The notes below the pieces were generated by a model that ran no database searches, was not told where the DNA came from, and saw only the letters and a program-made list of their open reading frames with translations. Positions 22,631-34,968 of a DNA stretch of 64,000 nt are shown here, one piece after another. The stretch is from Xanthostigma xanthostigma (lineage: Eukaryota; Arthropoda; Insecta; Raphidioptera; Raphidiidae), in NCBI GenBank assembly GCA_963575645.1, contig OY754468.1, positions 19,058,465 through 19,122,464 on the forward strand, in the 5' to 3' direction. How positions within the stretch are numbered: position 1 is the stretch's first letter; each line of letters starts with the position of its first letter. A program made the position numbers and the translations under genes.

Positions 22631-25267
22631 TGTCAGGCGTCCCACAAGAGCTCACATTTTTTTTTTTATAATGCAAGAAAATATGTCCAACTTTTAAATG
22701 TCAAGTTATTGTCATTTTTGATAGATGCCATTTTTAAAATCGCTAAAGTTTAATTACAACCCATAAATTTCAAAGTAAATCTGATTTTCAAAAATACTCA
22801 AAACAATAACCAAAATAACCAGATCTAGTACCCCATATTAAAAAAATAAGCCTATTATGCAACATAATAATTCCCACTTCTTCGGAACATTGGATGACGC
22901 CCAATGTACCAAAAAGTTTGAAAGATATTGCCGACGATCGTTTTACATGGTTACTATAGGAAAAGGAAGTGCAACTAACTGTCCATTTATAAATAGTCAA
23001 AGGTGTAAAATTTAAAAAAACTAAATTGTGTTTTTATGTTTAATGTAATGCAATTTCTACATCGTGTTTTTGGCAAAGTTCCTTTACTAAAAGCTATTCA
23101 ATACATTTTTGCTATTTTTTTTTACTTGCACCCTTAACAAGGAGGGATTTTAACTGGTCTAGATACTGAATCAAAGATGCAATATTATTAAATTGTTTAA
23201 TTTTACAACAATACAGAGTTTATTATATTGCAGTATTGATGTTTAATAACTTAACATAACTATACATTCTCAATGTTAATTATAAATTGCTATCAGAAAA
23301 AGAGATATTGTGCTGTACTCTTATTGTAAGCTTATGGTACTAATATTTTCGCATAACAATAACTTCGTATTGATTTACGCGCTTTAATTTTGCAGCTATC
23401 GAACGAATGTGTTTCGAAGTTAATTTACGAATAATGTTGATACATGCGTATTTAGCCTATTTTCTATTTTCGTGAAAGTATACAATTTTTTTTTTTAATA
23501 CGATCTCGAAACAATTTCCTTTGATTATCGATAGTACCAAAAATTTCTATAAATTTTAAGTATCTTCCAGTCTGAATGATCTCGTCAACGGTATAAATAA
23601 ATAAATTATGTATAAATTGAGTCTTCATCAGTATCTATGCCATCGTTATTTTAAGGTACTGTTGGATGGTGTAATACAGAAAAATTCATAAGAGAATAGG
23701 TATTATAATAATTATTATTATAGTAAACCAAAAACTAGGAAATTTATAATATGGTGCTATATTTTAACTACATTTTGAATTAAATATAACTTTTGTTTGA
23801 AAGAAGATGGCAGATTAGTTTAAAATCAATACATTTTTTTAATCAATTTTAAAAAATCTTGGAAACAGCTGCTTTCAAGGAAGTTTAAATTGAATTTTTA
23901 TTACGTAGAACGAAAATATACGTCAATTTGAGCAAAACTTTAAAATCTGAGCGACATGAATAGATAGATGCTGTAAATTACAGACGCTCGACAACAGGTA
24001 AGAGAAACATTGAACTATTTTACTAACAATAAATGTTTATATAAAACTTTATAAACTAACATTTATTGTTATCATCAAGTTACTGAATTTTCTTATTTTT
24101 GATTGAATTGTTGAAACGTGGTCATTTGTGACTTGCTATTTAAATGAATATTGCGTTAGTAATAAGTATAATAATTAATTAACATATAATGTGCTTTGGT
24201 GACTGTATTGGTTGCGCGTTTCACTCAGCGGAAATTGTGGAAATCTTTGTTTTACAGTGGCGAGTAAACTCAAGACTTGTAAGCGAATTGCTCGAGATAT
24301 CGCAAACAACTTCACGTTAGGAAAGGAAACCAATCAGGAGCTCGGAAAGCTGGACGAAAACTGCAACTTCACTCTTGTGTTCTCCTTTAGATCACTAACG
24401 TCACATATTTAAATAGCAACTAACTTTAATAAATTGACGCGTTTCAATGTTCTTACAATTTTAGAGTTTGGTTCAAAATTGAAATAATGGTGTATTTTCG
24501 TTGTGCTTATAAAAAATAATTCATGGAAGTATCCTACTGTGTTTTAATTTGTAAAGCAACGTATGTTTTTAAATATTATATGAATGTTCTTTACTGTAAA
24601 TTTGGTGTTCCAATTAAAAAGTGATACTCGTTTTCTTTTTAACAGTTGACTTTCTTGATCTAATATTTGATGCATGATTTTTAAAAAAACTCTTGATATA
24701 TCGTAATTAGGCTTAAAGTCGTTATTAATGAAGTTGTTTAGTTTTCCTTTTTTTGCAAGTGACAAGTTGTACATATAATAGTGCATATAAATATTTTTTT
24801 TACTATTTAATTTTTTTGTGTTTACAGATCAATTTAGTCTTTGTCCATTTTTTTTTTATTATATTTATCTTATTAGTTGTCTTTTTTTAAATTTTTTTCA
24901 CATTTACATGAAAAAAAATCGTGAAATAATCGCTGTTTTAAGGAAACGTTTTATTTATAATTTAAAAATATGTATATTTTGAAAATATTTTTTTTCGGTA
25001 ATTTATTTAAGCAACTTTTGGTAAAAATTGTTACTACTTTTGCAAGTTTTTGTTTTTAATGTTATTTTATGTGATATTAACAATACTAATTTTAACTACT
25101 TACGTGTTTTGAACCCCTAAAATGGTTTTAATATTGTTTTTGTTTTCGGTACACAATAAATTTTTTTGTAATAATAATTATTACAAATTTTTAAATATAA
25201 ACAAGCAGTCGTGAAATTGCCAACAAACAATGCGTGAGTCTATTACTTTTTTCTTTTTGAATATTTC

Positions 25268-25339
25268 CATCAAAATGACGGATGTGCACGTGCACAGTCT
25301 ATTCTTTAGACTGCGCGTGCGCCTTCCGTAATTTTGATG
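25268..25339. repeat. 72-bp hairpin with CpG-rich stem
   Basis: CATCAAAATGACGGATGTGC is mirrored imperfectly by GCGCCTTCCGTAATTTTGATG-type sequence. The inner stem AGTCTA/TAGACT closes a 5-base loop. Probably a tiny foldback MITE. Confidence 0.6.
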
Positions 25340-25513
25340 ACTTAAAACGAAGAAACAAATTAAGTCACAGTGACACCCAAATACCTCACAATAACTCGAT
25401 TTAATAATGTCTCAAAGCTCCAACTTTCTGTTAAGATAAATTCGATTTGTTGATAAAACCAGTATCTTTTTTTCTCAAAAGCCTAAAACAACAAACCAGC
25501 GAGATCCTATAAT

Positions 25514-25840
25514 GAATAGCGGTCCCGCCCAGTTTCACCCGGGTGCAAAAAAACGAATGGGGGGGAGGTACATGAGTACGCACATTCATCACCGAGATGA
25601 ATGTTGTGTCCAAATTTCATGATGATCGGAGTTATCGTTCAAAAGTTTTTGTTGGACATTTTTCATTGATTCTCCTCTCCTATTGGTCGTAACGTGATAT
25701 TATATAGCCTATAGCCTTCCTTAATAAATGGGCTATCCAACAAGAAAAAAAAATTGATATCGAACCAGTAGTTCCTGAGATTAGCGCGTTCAACCAAACA
25801 AACAAACAAACTCTTCAGCTTTATATATTAGTATATAGAT
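25514..25840 (+). mobile_element. dispersed repeat, ends ACTAGCGG ... TTAGTATAGAT
   Basis: Starts ATAGCGGTCCCGCCCAG and ends ATTAGTATATAGAT. It shares TTGTGTCCAAATTTCATGAT, CCTATTGGTCGTAACGTGAT and GAGATTAGCGCGTTCAACC with the copy at 43705-44042. Reverse copies are at 38811-38987 plus 41892-42040 (split) and 43088-43237 (fragment). This type is common in arthropod genomes; I cannot assign its class. Confidence 0.75.
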
Positions 25841-26653
25841 TTATTACTTTTCACGTCTAAAACAATCGATTACCAGAAATAAGCTTAAAACATAAATACA
25901 TATTTTTCACCAAGATAGAAAATGTTTTGGGCAACGTAAATTGTTTTATGAAGGGCGACGGCCTGCTACCCTCTTCACTGCTTACGGTCTGGGTTCAGTT
26001 TTCACGATTGGCTTGAAATAAAGATTATTTCAATAACGTTTTTAATAGTTGAAAAAAAAAAATTGATCAACACTTGAGTGGTTAAATATTACAAATAGTA
26101 CTTTTATGGAATTTTAGTCTTATTTTGAATAGTTTCACGATTTTTTTTTTTTTTGAAGCATAATCATATGTAGAGTACCAATTGGCTACATCATTTAAAT
26201 AAATGTTTTCTTTGTTCGTGTGAACTGTGTGAAAACAGTGCAAACGAACAAAAGCAACGCAGCCAACAATTTAGTTTCGATGTTTTAAATTTTGAGTTAT
26301 TATAAAAATAACAGGAAAAAATCAATTACACAAATTTTCATCAATTTTTGTGTGTAAAATAGTGCTCTCTTTCTCAATTTTAAAGATCTTATTAGTTTTG
26401 TTTTTTTTTTTTATATAATTAACAACGGCTGAGATAAAAACCTGTAAAAATAATTGTACTGTAATTTTTTGATGTCAGTATATTAAATACAGTCCATGCT
26501 ATGATAACATGTTGAAATAAATTATAATACAGTATTAATTTTTGTTGTATGTTTATTTCTTTTAAACTGATTGCAACTACTCTCTACCTAAAAAACAGCA
26601 AAATCATTCTTTACTGCGTAGCACTGATCGACAAAACAGCTATGACAATTTTT

Positions 26654-26846
26654 GATGCAAAACATCTGGCGCGTTTGAATGGGAGTAAAAACGTGCAAAT
26701 GTGATCCACGCCGCTGTTAATGACACGTCGTTACACTTAATTTAGTTACTAGAATTTCTTTATGACGGCGCAAAAATATGTGTTAGCATTTGCTGTGTGT
26801 ATGCGTTGGATTATAACGTGGCTTTTGTTGATGACAACATCTAACT
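26654..26846 (+). mobile_element. partial copy of the GATGTGAAACATC MITE
   Basis: Begins GATGCAAAACATCTGGCGCG and keeps TTTAGTTACTAGAATTTC and TTGCTGTGTGTATGCG, as in 22288-22630 and 54003-54235. The right end is not preserved. Confidence 0.55.
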
Positions 26847-27161
26847 TACCTTTATTAGTTACTAGAATAGTCATTTAAGTGGCGCTGCTTGTAACTTAAG
26901 TTAAAACCAATCGTATATTTTCGGTCGCTACGATTTTCTTTGTTTTAAAAAGTAACTGTGTGTACCAGTTAGTGACCCAAACTCACTTTTGAACCTTTAT
27001 TTTCTTTATTTTGTTAGTGTGTGAATATTATATTTTATGGTAGAAAAATAGACTTGATTACCGAGTATTATTTCTTCCCTGACGAAAAAGTCTTGTCACG
27101 ACGAAACAAATATCTTTTAATGGCTTGTATATTTTTAGTGCCCGACCGAAACTAATTTTTA

Positions 27162-27205
27162 ACCGACTTCAACAAAAAGGAGGAGGTTCTGTGTTCGTCT
27201 GTATA
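27162..27205 (+). repeat. 5' head of the AACCGACTTC repeat, detached from the rest
   Basis: AACCGACTTCAACAAAAAGG then AGGAGGTTCTG and TTCGTCTGTATATATAT matches the head of the copy at 50404. Here the remainder only resumes at about 27769; the roughly 560 bases between look like an insertion or a recombinant junction. Confidence 0.6.
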
Positions 27206-27768
27206 TATATTTTTGACGTGATAACGTCTTATAAATTGATGAATCACCAATCTTATAAATTGATAAAACACCGGCTGCATGTTCGAAAAAGTGTAACGTT
27301 CGTAACGCGTAACGTTCCGCCTGACCCTGTGCGTGCTTTTTGCTAATTTCTCGCTCAATTTAAATCAGATCGGTTTGAAACCAGTCTTAAACGAAAGAGG
27401 AGAACCTGAACATTTTACATAGATTTCGTATAACAGAATTTGCCTAAACAGTTTTTTTATACAAATTTATATAGAAAAATAGCTGTATAAATGCAACATG
27501 AAAACGGCTGAATTTCTAATGTTTAATTCAATTTTTTGACATTAGTATTTTGTGAAATGCAACGCCTTCTAAGTTAAGTATTGGAATAACTAATTATTAT
27601 TAAAACATAATACTTTGACAGTTGCAAACGTCACTTTTGACATTTCTTATCATTCCGACACCAAGGATAAGCGGATTGAAACCAAATTTTGGGAGGTTTA
27701 GGTTATGTATTACGGAATACGTTATCACGTAAAACTATCGTCCGTAAACCGACTTTACAGACAACCAA

Positions 27769-28203
27769 TTTTTTTTAATGTATGTTCACCGATTTCTCCG
27801 TCAATTATGGACCGATTTTCAAAATTTTTTTTTATTCGAAAGAGTGCGCCTCAGAGGTGGTCCCATCGGAACCAAGTCAGGATCTGATGGTGGAATCCGG
27901 AGAAATCGAGGGAAACTCTCAAATTTCAAAGAAACGCATAATGTTTTTTATGTATGTTCACCGATTTTTAGTGTTAGATTAACACTAAAAAGAGAAAAAT
28001 AAAATATTTTTTAACAAAAAAATTGAACCGACTTCACACTAAAAAGTAAAAAATAATTGCGTATTGAAATGTTTTGGAGTCGGTGTAGTTCTCGGAATAG
28101 ATTTCATTTTGGCTGACACCGACTCCAAAACATTTCAATACGCAATTATTTTTTACTTTTTAGTGTGAAGTCGGTTCAATTTTTTTGTTAAAAATATTTT
28201 ATT
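27769..28203 (+). mobile_element. AACCGACTTC repeat, copy 1, ending in a hairpin
   Basis: The body (TGTATGTTCACCGATTTCTC, GTGGTCCCATCGGAACCAAG, AGGATCTGATGGTGGAA) matches 50465-50690. It ends in a foldback: arms about 27998-28086 and 28116-28203, loop 28087-28115. The body type is widespread in insects. In this copy both arms read ACTTCACACTAAAAAG, without the AAAAAAGG found in both arms of copy 2. Confidence 0.85.
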
Positions 28204-28439
28204 ACAACCTCGCTATGTGCAACATCCAAGTGGAGACATCTAGCGTTATTGATCGGCGAACCCACTGCCATTTCTATACATTATGTCAAATGGGACAACA
28301 AGTAAAACGTGAATTAAAATTAAAGTTAATGATAAAAGTGAAAAGTATGGATGCCATATTAAAAACGGGTTTTGAAAAAATAAATCACTTTAAATTTTCA
28401 CCCTCAAACTGTGCCAAAGGGTAAAGCTATCGCTGTAGC

Positions 28440-29850
28440 TAATCATGTAATTGATGTTGCTTCAGCTAGATTTTGCTAGAGTGGAATAAAAATTCTAGAC
28501 AGTGTTGTCCTGTGTACAGAAAATATTGCACCTATTGCTGGAAATGTCAAAGCAGTTTTCATCTTGAAAAGAAAAATAAATAGTTTAATTTTCAGATATT
28601 TGAATTTTTTGTGAAACTGTCAATTTATTCAGAAAATAATCATAAGTGTCAAATGATACATCAGAAAGATTTCTTAGCTGTTCATCATTTGTAACTGACC
28701 CTTGAAAAGTAATTGCATCATCAACAAATTCATTGTACACACAATCAGGTCCAACTGCTGTATCGACAAACTATTTTTTGGCGTACCTCGAGTTGCCAGG
28801 CCTTAAAATTGACTCGGCGCTGTATTAGGCCGGACATTTTGCCCTAAAAGCCGGACATACCTTTTTTAAAAGTCAAACACACCTTTTTAAAGCCGAACAT
28901 CACATTTGAAATAAAAAAACTCAGGTTCGTAATAAAATTGTTTATCAATTATTATTTAGTAGTAAATCACAGATTTGTTATAAAATTAACAACATTCAGC
29001 AAACAGTCCTACGCACCTATTATCATTTGTATTTATACCTATGATATTGATTAAGTGAAAAATTTCCAGTCTTCTGTAATCTATTAATAGGTAAATTAAA
29101 AAAAACAAAACAAATATAACAAAATACTAAAAGTTTTTGTTAACCAAAACAAAAACGTATATCCATTCTTTTGGATAAAAACAAAAAGATCTTTATTAAA
29201 AAATTGCAATTTCAAACTCTTGAAAAATATCAAAAAGTCTATAATTAAAAGTACATAGACCTAACAAAAGCCGGACACGACCATAAAAAGCCAGACGCCT
29301 GCAACCCTAGGCGTACCACACTTCTGATTTCTAAACTGTTTTGTGGTATTTATTTCAATTAATCTCAGTTTGAGTTTGAACATCACAAGTATTAGAGCCT
29401 TTTTGAATAATGTTATTACAAAACAGTATTTTTTCAACACTAGGTACCTATTACAATAAGCAAAAATATCAGCTTGGCATTCTACATCATTTCTGCTTTT
29501 GGTACTCGAATCAACAATCATTAAATTGCCATGTACACTGTCAGTTATTTTCATACACTGAACTAATATCTTCCGTATTTGCAGCACTTTTTGAATTGAG
29601 ACTTGAATCTTTATCATTTTTTGAACTTGAACCCACTAATGAAATATTTTGTAGCCTACGTTTAATAAAACGTTGATGTCTTGTCAAAACTTGATTCTCA
29701 TTTAATTTTGGTTTCCTTTGAGGTGAAGAAAATTTGCTGGGTACGTAATTAGGACTCAGTTCTTCTTCTCCCTTTTTGTTCCAAATGAAATGTGCATTGC
29801 AAATTAGATCTTGTGATGTAGGATTCCAACTGGATGTACGTATATCCACT
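28440..29850 (-). pseudogene. decayed THAP-domain DNA transposon gene
   Basis: On the minus strand a splice-acceptor-like TTTATTTTTTAG at 29850 precedes DIRTSSWNPTSQDLICNAHF, then EELSPNYVPSKF. This is the second half of a THAP zinc finger (the C and H of C2CH and the closing P.VP..F). The first Cys pair is not found. Further along, in shifted frames, come STKSRNDVECQAD, FVDTAVGPDCVYNEFVDDAI and near 28500 a helix-turn-helix-like AIGAIFSVHRTT followed by SRIFYSTLAKSS, the type found before DDE transposase domains in THAP-linked transposons. Frameshifts and stops interrupt it, no DDE catalytic part is seen, and a 522-bp hAT-like element (28788-29309) has inserted into it. It is best read as a dead DNA transposon; an old domesticated gene is possible but less likely. 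Confidence 0.7.
28788..29309 (-). mobile_element. hAT-like non-autonomous element, TSD GGCGTACC
   Basis: Flanked by a perfect 8-bp duplication GGCGTACC (28780-28787 and 29310-29317). Ends are TCGAGTTGCCAGGCC and GCCTGCAACCCTA. GCCGGACA motifs recur near both ends (GGCCGGACATTTTGCC, AAGCCGGACACGACC). It is the inverse orientation of the element at 33041-34968 and has interrupted the THAP transposon gene, so it is younger than that gene. Confidence 0.85.
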
Positions 29851-30679
29851 AAAAAATAAAAGAATATGTCTTATTTTATTAATTTAATAACAAAATTCAA
29901 GTTGTAATTTCATAAAAATTATTAAATTTCATTAGTCTTATATTTATTTTATATTAAATAATATATTTTCATAGTGTGTTCACATTAATTTTTTTGGAAC
30001 ATTATTGTCAATGTAAAATTAAGGTTATGATACTTACTTCTGCTTTCTCACGATGGAAATCCATTTTTATCTTTGAATTAACTTATGCTTATATTTTGAG
30101 AAACAATAAAAGCTAACATCACTACTTTTAATGTACTTATTATTAGTTATTCCAATTAATAATGCAGCATTAACGAACTGTCATTTTTTACCTATGGTTT
30201 ATGTCAATGATAGTACACTAGCAGAAGGTTTGCTAACTTTCGCCGCTACGTGCGCATTGTCGTTCAACGCCTTCGTTCCAAGCAGCTGCACATAGCGCAA
30301 GTTTATATAGCGTAATGTAGGAAATCCACCTATTTATTACCGCTGTATCTACATTTTCTAACTGGCCTGTTTAGAACACCAAATCTAATGAAATAATATG
30401 ATTACGCAACACGATATAAATTAGAATTTATTTTTAATGTGTACGCGATCGGTTATTGTAATAAATATGATTGTTTGATTTGAGAATTTTGTTAATAATT
30501 TTATCAAATTGTTGAAATTTCCTACAGTAATAAGCTATTGTTAACACACTCAAACTTAACTTCAGCTTTCAACGAACACAGTAGCGGTCAAGGGTGCCAA
30601 TTTTTAAAAACTCCGTGGATTTGATGACTTCTACAAAAACAGGTATTTGGATATCTTTAATATATTTAAAGCTCTGTAA
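29850..30679. other. intergenic, nothing recognised
   Basis: AT-rich. A minus-strand ATG with MDFHREKAE and a GTAAGT donor at 30064-30032 could be the first exon of the THAP gene, but its phase does not match the 29850 acceptor, so I do not call it. Confidence 0.6.
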
Positions 30680-30818
30680 CAGCGTCGGCCTGGTCTCAGG
30701 GAATACCAGGACTTTTCCCGGTATGCCGCCGGTCCGCCGTGGGCCGGTTCAGTTCGGTCCGGATTTTTTTCTTCTTAGTTACACGGCCTCGTAGAGCCGA
30801 TAATTTTTTAGGTCCCTG
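30680..30818. mobile_element. 139-bp hAT-type MITE, TSD CTCTGTAA
   Basis: Perfect 8-bp duplication CTCTGTAA at 30672-30679 and 30819-30826. Ends CAGCGTCGG and TAGGTCCCTG start/finish with the CAG/CTG usual for hAT. The interior is unusually GC-rich (GGTATGCCGCCGGTCCGCCG) for this window. Confidence 0.75.
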
Positions 30819-30929
30819 CTCTGTAAAATTATAATACGACGTTTCGTCCATCATCGCCGACTTTATCAAACTAGAACCTATAGCTTGCGTGCCTCGAATT
30901 ATCCTTGTAAGATATCCTGCCAGAATATT

Positions 30930-31060
30930 GATCGAGTTGCTCGAGATATCGCAAGCAACTTCACGATAGAAAAGGAAACCAATCAGAAGCTCGGAAAGCC
31001 GGGCAAAATGGCTGCCTACATGGCGAGAAACAGCAACTTCACTCTTGTGTTCTCCTTTTC
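30930..31060 (+). repeat. dispersed repeat shared with 24270-24410
   Basis: TTGCTCGAGATATCGCAAGC, AAAGGAAACCAATCAGAAGC and AACTTCACTCTTGTGTTCTC match the earlier copy closely. The two copies differ by a segment near 31010-31035 present only here. Family unknown. Confidence 0.7.
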
Positions 31061-31360
31061 TTTTTTAGATAGATACTCAATTTGTAGCATCAAAATTAGC
31101 GATGATCGAAGAAATGTCGTTTGGATTTTATAGGGCATTAAAGATATGTGGCGATTCTCTCAAAAATAAGGCATCATTTCAGAACGGATGGTACAAACTC
31201 TGTTTTTAAAATTATGAATTCTAATCGTATAAATCTATTTTCAATCGAAGGTCAGCTGTTTTCATTAGGTTTATATTTTCAAACAAGGGGAGTGTGGAAA
31301 CAAAGCGCAGTTTAGAATTGTGCGATCCTCAATCATCATATTATGATTTGAATTACACAG

Positions 31361-31777
31361 TAGTGATGTAACGAATGTCAATTTTTTAACACATGCGAAT
31401 ATCTTTCGTCGATATTCGTGAATGTAAGTGCGAATATTCACTTTTCAAATCTGGCGTCATTTGTCCATTGTTAAAATTTGACAGCTGATTGACCGCGGAA
31501 GTCGCACGCATCTATTTGTAGTGGTTCTGGGTACTAGGTTGATTATTAATACTAGGTCTAAAGCTCTGTTACTAAGATATAATTGCAAGGTTACCTTAAC
31601 GAAAAAAACTCAAGCTGTTTTTTAAAAAGAAGAAATTTTTCTTATAAAAATGCTAAGAAATTAATGTTTTTTGCCTTAATTAATATTATTTTCGCTTTTT
31701 TTAAATATGAATTTTGCGAATGCGGGTGTTTAAAAATATGCGAATATTCGTGAATTCGAATATTCGTTACATCACCG
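31361..31777. mobile_element. hAT-like MITE with ends GTGATGTAACGAAT
   Basis: Inverted ends TAGTGATGTAACGAATGTC and GAATATTCGTTACATCACCG enclose 417 bases. Flanking 8-mers TTACACAG and TTGCACAC agree at 6 of 8 positions, consistent with a decayed hAT TSD. Partial relatives lie at about 4440-4800, 17249-17800 (reverse) and 43360-43560. Confidence 0.75.
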
Positions 31778-32204
31778 TTGCACACTATCGAACTTCAGGG
31801 ATGTGTGATACCTAAAACATAAATGTGAAAAAATGGCCAAGTTCGATACAAAGAACAAGTGGGTTTGGTTTTTCAGCTTTGCCGAAAAAAAGATATGCGA
31901 TCTAAAAAGGTGCCAAGTCACCACATGGCAAGTTTTTATGTTTTAAATTGTAAATAAATACCACGTGTCTCTAAACTTACCAACTGAAAACTTGGTATAC
32001 CTTCTTAGATTTTGCTTTTTTCCGGCAAACCGCAAAGGGTCGGGATCAATCAATTTCAACATAGCTTGCCAGTCCCCGACTCATACATATATAAAAATAA
32101 ACAGAATAAAGTATCACTATAAAGGCCACGACAATAAATGGGTTTTGTTTTTTACAATTTTGGTACGGGACCCTAAAAGAAAATTTCATTACGATATTCT
32201 GTTT
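31778..32204. other. intergenic, nothing recognised
   Basis: AT-rich between two elements. The frames here read through without a recognisable domain. Confidence 0.5.
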
Positions 32205-32699
32205 AAAAAACCGACCAAGTGCGTGTCGTACACGTATCAACTTGGGGTTCCGTTTACTATTGAAAACAAAATTGTGGATAATATATCTAAAAATTGTTCA
32301 CAATAATTTTCGAAATTTTTTTGAAGTACTACTATTTTGATTTTTTTCAGATTTTTTAATCACATGCTTGGAAAACTAGAGGGTGGAGGGTAAATTAATA
32401 ATGACTTATGCCTCAAAAAATATTCCCTGAAAGAAAAAAGTCTTAAGAATTTTTACTGTACTTTTAAAGACCTGTCCAATTATACCCCACGCAATAGGAT
32501 GCGCGTATGTAAAAAAAATTCATCTATCAGTAGGTTACTATGTTTGAAATGCGATCCAGGAATTTATTATTTTTTTGCAATTGTACACACCTGTAAAATT
32601 TCATCCATAGACTTTTATTCTATACTGACCATAGATATAAAATCGCAATCGAACTATTACGGTGCAAACATATACGTCTGTCTTTTTTTACGCCGTAAG

Positions 32700-32998
32700 C
32701 AGTGGCGTATCCAGACGGACAAAACAAGCACGGGGGACCCGGCTTAAGAAATTACTAGTTTGCCCCCTCCTGGGCCAAAAGCTGGGTACGCCATAGAAAA
32801 AGAAAAAGTTTTTGAAACAGAGATACTTTATTCAGTTTGAATGCAAGTACATCAACCAATCCTATCATCGGAGAAATCAGGGAATTACATCGAAGAAAGA
32901 GACGCAGATATATTTTCGATACGCTTTGTTGCGTTCACTCACCGCACATTGAGTAGATAGGCAATGATTCATATAGTTAATTAATAGAAATATGATTT
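32700..32998 (+). mobile_element. CAGTGGCGTATCC hAT-like repeat, copy 1
   Basis: Starts CAGTGGCGTATCCAG, an end typical of hAT MITEs, and includes AAGCTGGGTACGCCA and TTTTCGATACGCTTTGTTGC. A reverse-strand copy lies at 42620-42896. The TSD was not resolved. Confidence 0.65.
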
Positions 32999-33040
32999 CA
33001 TCAGAATAGAAAGATGGATGATAAGGGCTGTGACATACGG

Positions 33041-34968
33041 TTAAGGTTGCCAGGCGCCCGGCTTTAGCCGGACATGTTCGGCTTTTTACGGTCGTGTCCG
33101 GCCAAATATTTAGGCCAAGCTATAGAGATTTAAAAAAGCGTTCTCGTGACATAAAGACTAGTAGCAAACCGATTGTGCGATGATATAAAAGATAATAAGC
33201 AGATGAGTAGGTATGTGTTTTTCACTCGAGTTTCCGGTCCATTTGTTAGTTATCAACAGTTTATTGCAAAAAAAACGCGATTTTTGTCTTTTTTTGGCTT
33301 GTAACTTTGAAACTAATGGAGCAATCGGAATGCCCCAATGAAATGGTTTGTATAGAATTGAAATATCTACAGAATGAGAGGTCGAATGTCTTAATCGGAT
33401 AATTAGGTCCTGAAAAATTTAGGAAAAACCAGAAACCAGGTGTTTTTTCGAAAATTTATAGCTCCGTCATTTTTTGAGCTGGAGCGCTAAAATTTTGAGA
33501 GAAAGTAGGGATTATAATGTTCTTTATATGTCCCAAAGGTGGGTGCTGTCGGATTATTAGTTTTCGCGAAATCGCGATTGAAAGTTTGCAGTGCGCTTTT
33601 TTCTGGCAGGCCTGTATGCGTTACCGTAAGTCCGATAATAATTTCAAAAAAAGTTTTGAAAAATTGACATCGTGCACTACAAAACGTATATTTCAGTTTT
33701 TCGATTAGATGCCTGGAAGCATGCTAAAAACACTCGTAAAGTTCGTGAAAAACGGCCGAGCGCGCCCTCTCAGGCGAGTGGTGGGAGAATATAAATAACG
33801 TGCGCGCCGCGCGCGCTATTACTATATATACGCTTCTCCGCCGCTGCTCGTTCCACCACCACTCGACTGCGAGCACGTGCTCGACCGTTTTTCGCGAACT
33901 TTACGAGTGTTTTTAGCATGCTTCCAGGCATCTGATCGAAAAACTGAAATCTACGTTTTGTAGTGCACGATGTCAACTTTTCAAAACTTTTTTTGAAATT
34001 ATTATCGGACTTTTGGTAACCCATACAGGCCTGCCGGAAAAAAGTGCACTGCAAACTTTCAATCGCGATTTCGCGAAAACTAATAATCCGACAGCACCCA
34101 CCTTTGGCACATATAAAGAACATTATGATCCCTACTTTCTCTCAAAATTTTAGCGCTCCAGCTCAAGAAATGACGGAGCTATAAATTTTCGAAAAAACGC
34201 CTAATTTTCTGGTTTTTCCTACATTTTTCAGGACCTAATTATCCGATTAAGACATTCAACCTCTCATTCTGTAGATATTTCAATTCTCTACAAACCATTT
34301 CATTGGGGCATTCCGATTGCTCCATTAGTTTCAAAGTTACAAGCAAAAAAAGACAAAAATCGCGTTTTTTTTTGCAATAAAGTGTTGATAACTAACAAAT
34401 GGACCGGAAACTCGAGTGAAAAACATATACCTATTCATCTGCTTATTATCTTTTATATCATCGCACAATCGGTTTGCTACTAGTCTTTATGTCATGCAAA
34501 AATTCTATACAGCTTCGCCTAATTTACAAGTGCGGCTTTTTGTCAATGAAATTTCAAGGAAAATGGCGTTTGTGATAAAGTAAATTCCTAATATTCATAT
34601 CTACTTATGGAATTTTGTTATTTTTTAAAATGTTTAAAGATTTTTTAATTTCCCCAATTGAAATGCCAAAACCAAGTATTAGCATGTTGCTATTTTCGTT
34701 TTCCCTACCGGAAGAATGAGAAGATGGCTATTTGTGTTTGTTCTCTTATATTTTCTATTTAATAGAATTTCGATGCTAGTTGGTTGTTTTTAGTGATGAT
34801 TTCCGGCTAATTTTCTAATAAAACAGTGATTGATTAGTACCTATAAAACAATTCAAAATACCTAGTCAAGTTTGTTTTTAATGAAAAAGGTAGTCCGGCT
34901 TTTAGCTAAAATGTCCGGGTAAATATAATGCCGAATACGGCTTTTCTATTTTTCGGTCTAGTAACCCT
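33041..34968 (+). mobile_element. hAT-like element with GCCGGACA ends, TSD ACATACGG/T, carrying a foldback
   Basis: Flanks ACATACGG (33033-33040) and ACATACGT (34969-34976) match at 7 of 8 positions. Ends TTAAGGTTGCCAGGCG and TCTAGTAACCCT are inverted repeats related to the element at 28788-29309. Between about 33146 and 34496 it holds a large foldback, so its own length would be about 580 bases, close to the 522 of its relative. Confidence 0.8.
33146..34496. mobile_element. 1.35-kb foldback, about 600-bp arms
   Basis: TGACATAAAGACTAGTAGC at 33147 is mirrored at 34478-34496. The arms stay close (GTTTCCGGTCCATTTGTTAG analogues, TTCGCGAAATCGCGATTG, GCATGCT/AGCATGC) to about 33770 and 33860. 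The centre near 33820 is GC-rich and less well conserved (GTGCGCGCCGCGCGCGC). Both arms give the same conceptual peptide (IISFREIAIESLQC), but only because they are copies; no protein family is recognised. Confidence 0.9.

Larger units (their letters stand above)
21700..27160. other. intergenic, AT-rich with dispersed repeats
   Basis: No host gene is seen. It contains the MITE at 22288-22630, a repeat shared with 30930-31060 (24270-24410), a hairpin at 25268-25339, the ACTAGCGG-type repeat at 25514-25840 and a second GATGTGAAACATC-type copy at about 26654-26846. The remainder (for example 22640-24260 and 24420-25260) is AT-rich with nothing recognised. Confidence 0.7.

Noticed and set aside
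30032-30064. First exon of the THAP gene (MDFHREKAE plus GTAAGT)
   Set aside because: Its phase does not fit the acceptor at 29850 and it lacks the first Cys pair of a THAP finger.
33517-34123. Paired similar peptides on opposite strands (IISFREIAIESLQC)
   Set aside because: They come from the two arms of one foldback, so their similarity reflects DNA duplication and not protein conservation.
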